NCBI GenBank assembly: GCA_007126995.1
Contig: SLAD01000224.1
Coordinates: forward strand, 1-5,883
DNA length: 5,883 nucleotides
Direction of reading: 5' to 3'
Source of the DNA: Kiritimatiellia bacterium
GTDB taxonomy: Bacteria; Verrucomicrobiota; Kiritimatiellia; SLAD01
The translations under genes and the position numbers were made by a program. Numbering within the stretch: position 1 is the stretch's first letter; every line of letters starts with the position of its first letter. The notes below the pieces were generated by a model, which saw nothing but the letters and a program-made list of their open reading frames with translations, did not search any database and had not been told where the DNA came from. Shown here piece after piece: positions 1-4,680 of this stretch.

Positions 1-108
1 ATTCCTGCCTGACCCGCGCAATCGAAAGAACGTGGTCGGATTCAGGAGAGACCAAGGGGCAGCGCTGAAACCACGCACGTACGCCCCTTGCTCAAGTCAG
101 GCAGGAAT
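1..108. repeat. 13-bp perfect inverted repeat with a nested 8-bp pair (REP-like element or structured leader)
   Basis: The first 13 bases (ATTCCTGCCTGAC) are the exact reverse complement of 96-108 (GTCAGGCAGGAAT). Between them, CAAGGGGC at 53-60 pairs perfectly with GCCCCTTG at 83-90. The right arm also belongs to a local hairpin at 94-117, so bases 1-13 look like part of an inverted copy of that hairpin cut by the window edge. Two palindromes in opposite orientation, separated by about 80 bp, are typical of REP/BIME-type intergenic repeats. A folded RNA leader is the other reading. I see no coding sequence here. Confidence 0.6.
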
Positions 109-127
109 GCCTGACTTACGGATTTTT
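94..127 (+). terminator. Hairpin with T-run: possible intrinsic terminator of an upstream gene
   Basis: AAGTCAGGCA (94-103) and TGCCTGACTT (108-117) form a perfect 10-bp stem closed by the tetraloop GGAA. ACGGA follows, then five T's at 123-127. Stem, short loop and T-run resemble a Rho-independent terminator, but the T-run starts six bases after the stem and is short. It may end transcription arriving from the left of the window, or it may be one unit of a repetitive palindrome that happens to sit beside a T-run. Confidence 0.4.
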
Positions 128-150
128 GCGCAAATGCACAAAATCAGAGA

Positions 151-169
151 TGCGCCCGACAGGGGCGCA
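151..169 (+). other. GC-rich stem-loop in the leader of the lipoprotein gene
   Basis: TGCGCCC (151-157) and GGGCGCA (163-169) form a perfect 7-bp stem around the loop GACAG. No T-run follows, so it is not a classic terminator. It lies upstream of the proposed promoter of the next gene. It could be a protein-binding palindrome, an RNA structure made from further upstream, or chance in GC-rich DNA. Confidence 0.35.
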
Positions 170-183
170 GCACCCTCTGAACG

Positions 184-214
184 TTGGACAAAGGACCTGC
201 TCTGCCCGTATAGT
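184..214 (+). promoter_or_regulatory. Candidate sigma-70-type promoter for the envelope gene pair
   Basis: TTGGAC at 184-189 resembles a -35 element and TATAGT at 209-214 resembles a -10 element (5 of 6 to TATAAT). The spacer is 19 bp, longer than the ideal 17. Transcription would start near 221, leaving a leader of about 20 nt before the ATG at 243. The prediction is by eye only. Confidence 0.35.
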
Positions 215-230
215 ATGCCGTGATATAGCA

Positions 231-236
231 GAGGAG
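231..236 (+). promoter_or_regulatory. Ribosome binding site setting the lipoprotein start
   Basis: GAGGAG lies six bases before the ATG at 243. It supports that start over the in-frame ATG at 126, which would put 39 residues of non-signal sequence ahead of the lipoprotein signal and would start inside the palindromic leader. Confidence 0.8.
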
Positions 237-242
237 CGATTC

Positions 243-698
243 ATGGATCACGGACTTCAGTGTTTGACTAGATTGACGGCCTTATCGGTCGGCGTGCTTT
301 TGCTGGCGGCTTGCGCTACCCCGGAGTCCCGCATCCGTCAAAATCAGGCGCTTTTTGATAGTTACCCGGCTGAGATTCAGGAACTGATTCGCGCCGGCGA
401 AATCGATATCGGTTTCACGGAAGAGATGGTCGAGATGGCCTTAGGCAAACCCGACCGCAAATATTCACGGCGCACAGCAGAAGAAACCGTAACGCTATGG
501 GGCTACACCGACCACTACACGCAGACGCGCCGCGAAATGGTGGATGGCCGCTTCCGTGTGCGCGACAGCCGCTCGGGGCATATCCACTATGTACATGACT
601 CGGTTTGGGTCGAGGTGCCGACCTATCACGAGTATGATCGCTTTCGCGTGGAATTTGATGCGGATGGACGCGTCCGGGCAATCGAGCAGACCTTATGA
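243..698 (+). CDS. Small lipoprotein with a BamE/SmpA-like motif, function unknown
   Basis: The product is 151 residues. It opens with a short N-region containing one Arg, a hydrophobic stretch (about residues 12-23) and the lipobox LAAC, so signal peptidase II should cut before Cys24. Ala follows the Cys, which by the Lol rule of diderm bacteria favours the outer membrane. After ATPESRI, residues 35-70 carry IQELIRAGEIDIGFTEEMV and then ALGKPDR, followed by a conserved-looking W-G-Y segment. The pattern G-x-x-x-x-M-V-x-x-A-L-G-x-P recalls the SmpA/BamE (OmlA) domain. The C-terminus, FRVEFDADGRVRAIE, also fits the last strand of such a fold. From memory, similar lipoproteins occur in Verrucomicrobiota. 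The start is fixed by GAGGAG at 231-236. The gene ends in a 4-nt overlap with the next gene, so the two are probably cotranscribed and coupled. A true BamE role in outer-membrane protein assembly is not shown; this is a fold-level guess. Confidence 0.85.
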   Translation: MDHGLQCLTRLTALSVGVLLLAACATPESRIRQNQALFDSYPAEIQELIRAGEIDIGFTEEMVEMALGKPDRKYSRRTAEETVTLWGYTDHYTQTRREMVDGRFRVRDSRSGHIHYVHDSVWVEVPTYHEYDRFRVEFDADGRVRAIEQTL

Positions 699-2161
699 TG
701 ACCAACTTGAGACACTCACTGCTGTACGGCTTGGCCTTACTGGCGTTGGCAGCATTCACCGACCGAGCGGAAGCCGGTTTGGCGCGACTCGATGCCCCTG
801 CGGATGAGGCCTTCGATCAGCTTCCCTTACAGCATCACGATCAGGTGACGGCGTGGACCGAGCAGCAACGCGAGGCCCATGCGGACGATGCTCATATCTG
901 GATTCGGCCCGGTATTCGGGCGGACCGGAAGACCCGCGAAGTCATCCTATGGGCTGATGCGACGGGATTGGCAGCCGAAAACCCGCTGGAATTCCTCCTG
1001 ATCTCCGAATCGAGCGGTCACGACTATGAGGCGGTGGCCGTCTCCTATGCCATGCCCAGCGATGTGCGCACGGCGCTGGAGTTTATCGGTGTGCCGGCGG
1101 GCGCGCCGGTCAATCCGCAGGCGCTGCGTTTCTTCCCGAAAGGTGAACCGATCGCAATCTACTTTGAGTGGACCGTGGACGGGGAAACGGTGGAGTGGCG
1201 AGCGGAATCGCTGGTACGGGATCTGCGCACGCAGGCATCCCTGCCGACCGAGGGCTTTACGTTCGTCGGATCGCGCTGGATCGAACGCGACGGCGAACAG
1301 CGCTTGGCGGCGGATGTGCTGGGGCCAAACTCGATTGTCTCCTTGTATAACGAGACGACAACGGTGCTGGATATGCCAACGGTGGCGAGGCAATCTGAAG
1401 TCTACGGCTTCTTGCAGCCGCATCCGGAGCGCATTCCGCCGATCGGCAAACTGTTATCGGTACGACTCACACCCGCCCGAGCGCCCGACACGCCGCAGGT
1501 CGCCAACCTGACGCTGCGGATGGAGAGCGGTGACAGTGCCCGACCGATTCACCTGCATCTCGCCGAACCCGTGTCCAGCGAAGTACTGCACGAAACGCCT
1601 TCGCTGGATGCCGTCCTCGTCGCCTTGAGCGAGATTCGGGCAAGCGATCGCATGCCCTTCGTTCAACTTGAACTGGCTGGTGACGTGCCGCTGAATGAAA
1701 TTCGGGATCTGAGCCGCATTCTTCAGCGTCTTGAACAGGATCAGGAAGTACAGGTCGAGCCGCCGCCTGAGCGGGAACCTTACTACCGTGCCTTCATCCC
1801 GCGGGAACAACATCGAGAGCGCGCCAACCGTCCCAGCCAGGCGCTGGAATTGAATCTCCAGCATGGGGACACGCCCGATGCCTTGGAGGTCGTGCTAAAA
1901 GAAATCCGCGATGTCCGCGAACGACGCGAGGACGAACCGTTACTTGAAGTCACCCCCCATCCAGTTGAGTCGCCCTCCGACCTGGTTGCGTTAGTCGAGA
2001 CAATACATCATCGTCTGCCCGTCATGATCGTGTTTGCGCCCGAGGATCTCCTGTATGAACGCCTACTGGAATGGATCCAGCCCATCATGGACCGGCATCC
2101 CACCATTCATATTTTCATGACGCCCGGGTTCGGGAGTGAATCATCGTCAGCCCACGGCTGA
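695..2161 (+). CDS. Secreted YdjY-domain protein with C-terminal ExbD/TolR-like repeats
   Basis: The product is 488 residues. A Sec signal peptide is visible: hydrophobic core LLYGLALLALAAF at residues 9-21 and a likely cut after AEA27. Residues about 70-270 resemble the YdjY domain: IRADRKTREV, the PLEFLLISE strand, a PSDVRTALEFIG helix, PKGEPIAIYFEW, FTFVGSRWIERDG, LYNETTTVLDMP and the closing RIPPIGKLLSVRL. Residues about 283-348 and 384-441 look like two copies of one beta-alpha-beta unit, LDAVLVALSEI/LELAGDVPLNEI against LEVVLKEIRDV/VESPSDLVALVETI. A proline- and charge-rich linker (about 350-382) separates them, and a possible third partial unit follows to the end. The units resemble the periplasmic domain of ExbD/TolR, but there is no transmembrane anchor beyond the signal. 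The start codon overlaps the previous stop (ATGA); a second ATG at 698 is equally possible. No strong ribosome site is seen, so translation is probably coupled to the lipoprotein gene. Likely exported; function unknown. Confidence 0.82.
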   Translation: MMTNLRHSLLYGLALLALAAFTDRAEAGLARLDAPADEAFDQLPLQHHDQVTAWTEQQREAHADDAHIWIRPGIRADRKTREVILWADATGLAAENPLEFLLISESSGHDYEAVAVSYAMPSDVRTALEFIGVPAGAPVNPQALRFFPKGEPIAIYFEWTVDGETVEWRAESLVRDLRTQASLPTEGFTFVGSRWIERDGEQRLAADVLGPNSIVSLYNETTTVLDMPTVARQSEVYGFLQPHPERIPPIGKLLSVRLTPARAPDTPQVANLTLRMESGDSARPIHLHLAEPVSSEVLHETPSLDAVLVALSEIRASDRMPFVQLELAGDVPLNEIRDLSRILQRLEQDQEVQVEPPPEREPYYRAFIPREQHRERANRPSQALELNLQHGDTPDALEVVLKEIRDVRERREDEPLLEVTPHPVESPSDLVALVETIHHRLPVMIVFAPEDLLYERLLEWIQPIMDRHPTIHIFMTPGFGSESSSAHG

Positions 2162-2162
2162 C
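2146..2162. other. Hairpin shared by two convergent stop codons
   Basis: GTCAGCC (2146-2152) and GGCTGAC (2156-2162) form a perfect 7-bp stem with the three-base loop CAC. The TGA of the + strand gene (2159-2161) lies in the right arm. The stop of the - strand gene (TCA at 2147-2149) lies in the left arm. No T-run follows on either strand, so as a terminator it would be non-canonical. Confidence 0.55.
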
Positions 2163-2992
2163 TTCGTCGTCTTAACCAGCGTCTTCCAAAGCGCGTCCGG
2201 CGTCTCGGCGGCCAGTATCTTCACGCGCGCATCCTCTTTGCGGAAGGCTTCCGTCAGCCCCGACAACAATTTCAGGTAGAAGGCGCTGGCAGCGGTGGGA
2301 ATGACAATAAAGAAAATGATGCGGGTCAACGTACGCGAGGGTCCGCCGAATTTGATGCCCTTTTCGCTGATGCCGCAGGCCAACGTCAATCCCCCACCCT
2401 CGACACCGCGCACGTGCGGGAACGCCAAGCCCTGATCAACCGCCGTGCTCACAATCGCCTCGCGCTTGAGGGCTTCTTCGCACAGTAGTTGCCCGTTATC
2501 GACAAACTGCTTCTCCTCCATCAAATGACACAACTCGGCAATCGCCCCATCGCGATCCGTCGACTCCAATCGCGCAATCATCAAGTCCGGCGCGCTGAAA
2601 CGCTCAATCCCCACTTTGGGCGGATCATTGCGACGCCGTCCGCTGCCCGCAGCGACAATCCGGCGTGGCGCAATCGTGGTGAAATACAACAAGCGGCCGC
2701 AATTCGGACAGGTCTGCAATCTTTCGGCCGAGCGCACCGTTTGAATCAGGCTGGCCGGCAAACTCATGCCGCACGCGGAACAATTCTTATTGGCGACCGG
2801 CACGATTGCCAGTGGACTCTTCTTCAGCATACGCGAGAAGGATGATTGAATATCCACCGGCAAATCATCAACCAATGTTTGAATCGCGGTGTCCAACTGG
2901 GACAACTGACCACCCGGCATGGTTGTTTCCTGTTCGGCCCGTGCCAATGTAAGTTCCTGCAACTGTACCAAGTGGTTGATGACCTTCTGCAT
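2147..2992 (-). CDS. Zinc-ribbon / PTS EIIA (fructose/Ntr-type) fusion protein, likely regulatory
   Basis: The product is 281 residues from the chosen start. Residues 1-58 are probably helical (LVQLQELTLARAEQE, then LSQLDTAIQTLVDDL) and look like a short coiled coil. A C4 zinc ribbon follows, with C71-x2-C74 and C95-x2-C98 as likely metal ligands, similar to the zf-RING_7/CdsZ-type ribbon. A basic linker (GSGRRRNDPP, 116-125) leads to a PTS EIIA type-2 domain at about 130-281. EIIA landmarks are EEALKREAIVSTAVDQGLAFPHVRG with the phospho-acceptor His193, then a hydrophobic strand (RIIFFIVIP) and LKLLSGLTEAFR. In this family phosphate is received from HPr/NPr on that histidine. No EIIB or EIIC is in the window, which favours regulation over sugar uptake. 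The in-frame ATG at 3013 would add seven residues but has no ribosome site. The gene is divergent from preT and overlaps the convergent YdjY-domain gene by 15 bp. The fusion architecture is seen; its target is unknown. Confidence 0.88.
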   Translation of the reverse strand: MQKVINHLVQLQELTLARAEQETTMPGGQLSQLDTAIQTLVDDLPVDIQSSFSRMLKKSPLAIVPVANKNCSACGMSLPASLIQTVRSAERLQTCPNCGRLLYFTTIAPRRIVAAGSGRRRNDPPKVGIERFSAPDLMIARLESTDRDGAIAELCHLMEEKQFVDNGQLLCEEALKREAIVSTAVDQGLAFPHVRGVEGGGLTLACGISEKGIKFGGPSRTLTRIIFFIVIPTAASAFYLKLLSGLTEAFRKEDARVKILAAETPDALWKTLVKTTKSAVG

Positions 2993-2998
2993 TGAATA

Positions 2999-3005
2999 TT
3001 CCTTT
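2999..3005 (-). promoter_or_regulatory. Ribosome binding site deciding the start of the EIIA fusion gene
   Basis: On the minus strand AAAGGAA ends six bases before the ATG at 2992-2990. It lies inside the coding sequence implied by the alternative ATG at 3013, which itself is preceded by no purine-rich site. This favours the shorter protein beginning MQKVINHL. Confidence 0.7.
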
Positions 3006-3040
3006 GTGCTCATGTGTAACGGTGAAGAATGTGTAGGGAT

Positions 3041-3069
3041 TTTCTAGCGCATGAAAGTGAAGCATGCAA
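3041..3069 (-). promoter_or_regulatory. Weak candidate promoter for the EIIA fusion gene
   Basis: Read on the minus strand, TTGCAT (3069-3064) and TAGAAA (3046-3041) are separated by 17 bp, the ideal spacing. Each box matches consensus only partly (3 of 6 and 4 of 6). Transcription would start about 40 nt before the ATG at 2992. Confidence 0.22.
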
Positions 3070-3120
3070 GTTATGAATCCGCATCACAAAGCCAACGACA
3101 TCGGGGAATTACTGAACGAC

Positions 3121-3150
3121 TTGACAGGGAGAACCTTGCTTCGCTACCGT
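3121..3150 (+). promoter_or_regulatory. Candidate preTA promoter
   Basis: TTGACA at 3121-3126 is a perfect -35 hexamer. Eighteen bases later, TACCGT at 3145-3150 is a poor -10 (3 of 6). A consensus -35 with a weak -10 would fit a promoter that needs an activator. The -10 overlaps the left arm of the inverted repeat at 3148-3198. Confidence 0.3.
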
Positions 3151-3198
3151 TGCCGATGGTTGTGAGTGAATTTCCACAACTAAGTGGACACGGCAACG
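3148..3198 (+). promoter_or_regulatory. Nested inverted repeat upstream of preT: operator or leader stem-loop
   Basis: The outer arms CGTTGCCG (3148-3155) and CGGCAACG (3191-3198) are perfect 8-bp complements. Inside them GTTGTG (3159-3164) pairs with CACAAC (3175-3180), extendable by one G-U and one U-A pair at 3157-3158 with 3181-3182. The loop is ten bases. The structure ends 12 bases before the preT ribosome site and overlaps the candidate promoter, so it could be an operator or an mRNA structure affecting translation. It does not match a riboswitch class that I recognise. Confidence 0.45.
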
Positions 3199-3210
3199 AG
3201 CACTAAAGTC

Positions 3211-3216
3211 AGGAGG
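3211..3216 (+). promoter_or_regulatory. Strong ribosome binding site of preT
   Basis: AGGAGG is a full match to the anti-Shine-Dalgarno sequence and lies four bases before the ATG at 3221. It fixes the start and suggests efficient translation. Confidence 0.85.
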
Positions 3217-3220
3217 ACGC

Positions 3221-4666
3221 ATGCCGATTAGACCGATCTTGGACGCGGAAACCGCAGCCCGAAATATGGCTGAAATTGAACCCAAGTATTCCCCCCAGGA
3301 AGCTGTCGTTGAGGCCAATCGATGCTTGTTTTGTTTTGATGCGCCCTGCATCAAAGCGTGCCCGACCGGTATAGACATACCGGCCTTCATTAAAAAAATT
3401 AGTACGCGCAATCTGACGGGTTCCGCCCGTACCATTTTGGAATCCAACATTCTCGGCGGCAGTTGCGCCCGGGTCTGCCCCACATCGGTGCTCTGCGAAG
3501 GCGCCTGCGTGATGCTCGACCGCGACCAGCAGCCGATCAAGATTGGACGGCTGCAACGCTATGCCACGGATCACGTGTTCGAAAACGATCTCCAGGTCCT
3601 GCACCCGCCCAAACAAAAATCCGGCAAGCGCGTCGCCTTGATTGGCGGCGGCCCCGCCAGCATGGGGTGTGCCGCCGAACTGGCGCTGCTCGGGCACGAG
3701 GCCGTTATCTTCGAGAAGAAACCGGAAGCGGGCGGACTCAATACCTACGGCATCGCCTACTACAAGTTGACGCCGGAGATGAGCCTGCAAGAGGTCGAAC
3801 TCATCAAACAACTCGGCGTGGAATTTCGTACCGGCGTCGAAGTGGGCAAAGACGTTTCGGTCAGCGAACTGGAAAAGGAATTCGATGCCATCTTCGTCGG
3901 TGTCGGGCTCGGCCACACCTATCGCCTCGATATCCCGGGCGAGAAGTTGCCGGAAGTGCAGGAGGCGCTCGCGTTTATCGAGGAGTTTCATGTCAACCCG
4001 CTGCACGAGGTCGCCGTCGGCAAACGCGTCGCCGTGATCGGCTGCGGCAACACCGCCATCGACGCGGTCACGCAAGCCAAGCGGCTGGGCGCGGAACAAG
4101 CGGTGATCATTTATCGGCGCGGCCCGGCCGATATGCCGGCCTATGTCTACGAATATGATCTGGCCAAGCGGGACGGCGCCGAATTCATCTTCCACGCGGT
4201 GCCCGTTGAAGTGCTGGAACAGGACGGTCATGTGGCCGGATTGAAATTGGCGCGCTCGAGCGTGGATGATCAAGGCAAATTGACCGTGGATGAATCAGAC
4301 ACGTACGAACTACCGTTCGATATGGTCATCAAGGCGCTGGGCCAGGAAAAGATGACGGACATGCTAAACAACCTGTTGCCGGACCTCGAACTGAACCCGA
4401 ACGGCACGATCAAGACCGACGCGAACGGCCAGACCAATATCCCGCATGTCTTCGCCGGTGGCGACGGCGCCAATGGCGGTGCGGAAGTGGTCAATGCGGT
4501 GGGCGAAGGCAAGAAGGCCGCCCGCGGCATTCATCGCCTCTTTACGCAAGAGGATATCGAAGGCCCAATCCAATGGACCCGCATGGGCGTGGTCGACGAC
4601 AAGCCGTTGGGGTCGGGACTGGATAATCCGGTACGTGTGAAAGAAGACGCGAAAGCATTTGTATAA
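3221..4666 (+). CDS. preT: NAD(P)H-dependent dihydropyrimidine dehydrogenase, PreT subunit (FAD, Fe-S)
   Basis: This cytosolic flavoprotein feeds electrons from NAD(P)H to PreA for reduction of uracil or thymine to the dihydropyrimidine, the first step of reductive pyrimidine breakdown. The product is 481 residues. The N-terminal helical Fe-S domain carries C35-x2-C38-x4-C43-x3-C47 and C82-x3-C86-x5-C92-x3-C96, with Gln112 16 residues later. These align without gaps (offset 44) to mammalian DPD, including Gln156, the unusual fourth ligand of its second cluster. The FAD Rossmann motif is VALIGGGPASMG (138-149) with acidic E165. The pyridine-nucleotide motif is VAVIGCGNTAID (270-281), with YRRG at 298-301 and MPA as in glutamate synthase small subunits. 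GGD at 413-415 is the C-terminal FAD motif. The Arg pair hints at NADPH, but E. coli PreT uses NADH, so specificity is open. It is about 70 residues longer than E. coli PreT (412 as I recall), partly through a C-terminal tail after about 436. It sits 14 bp from preA. A GltD-like protein is the main alternative, made unlikely by preA. Confidence 0.93.
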   Translation: MPIRPILDAETAARNMAEIEPKYSPQEAVVEANRCLFCFDAPCIKACPTGIDIPAFIKKISTRNLTGSARTILESNILGGSCARVCPTSVLCEGACVMLDRDQQPIKIGRLQRYATDHVFENDLQVLHPPKQKSGKRVALIGGGPASMGCAAELALLGHEAVIFEKKPEAGGLNTYGIAYYKLTPEMSLQEVELIKQLGVEFRTGVEVGKDVSVSELEKEFDAIFVGVGLGHTYRLDIPGEKLPEVQEALAFIEEFHVNPLHEVAVGKRVAVIGCGNTAIDAVTQAKRLGAEQAVIIYRRGPADMPAYVYEYDLAKRDGAEFIFHAVPVEVLEQDGHVAGLKLARSSVDDQGKLTVDESDTYELPFDMVIKALGQEKMTDMLNNLLPDLELNPNGTIKTDANGQTNIPHVFAGGDGANGGAEVVNAVGEGKKAARGIHRLFTQEDIEGPIQWTRMGVVDDKPLGSGLDNPVRVKEDAKAFV

Positions 4667-4670
4667 GGAG
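4665..4670 (+). promoter_or_regulatory. preA ribosome binding site overlapping the preT stop
   Basis: AAGGAG shares its first two bases with the TAA stop of preT (4664-4666) and lies ten bases before the preA ATG at 4681. The layout supports one transcript and coordinated translation of the two subunits. Confidence 0.75.
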
Positions 4671-4680
4671 CAAGTTCATC

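Noticed and set aside
186..200. Possible sigma-54 promoter (GG...GC)
   Set aside because: GG at 186-187 and GC at 199-200 are 11 bases apart instead of the required 10, and the surrounding bases match poorly.
32..223. 63-residue + strand reading frame in the left non-coding region
   Set aside because: It runs through the palindromic repeats and the leader hairpins, has no ribosome site and resembles no protein family.
126..242. Upstream in-frame start for the lipoprotein gene
   Set aside because: It would add 39 residues without protein-like character before a clear lipoprotein signal, and GAGGAG precedes the ATG at 243.
947..1864. Minus-strand and alternative-frame reading frames within the YdjY-domain gene
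   Set aside because: They lie inside a gene with a signal peptide and a recognisable domain, and their products are Arg-rich shadows.
2993..3013. Seven-residue longer N-terminus for the EIIA fusion protein (start at 3013)
   Set aside because: No Shine-Dalgarno sequence precedes that ATG, whereas AAAGGAA lies six bases before the ATG at 2992.
3209..4273. 354-residue minus-strand reading frame antisense to preT
   Set aside because: It mirrors the GC-rich codon pattern of preT. Its translation is low-complexity in His, Arg, Asp and Phe and has no recognisable domain.
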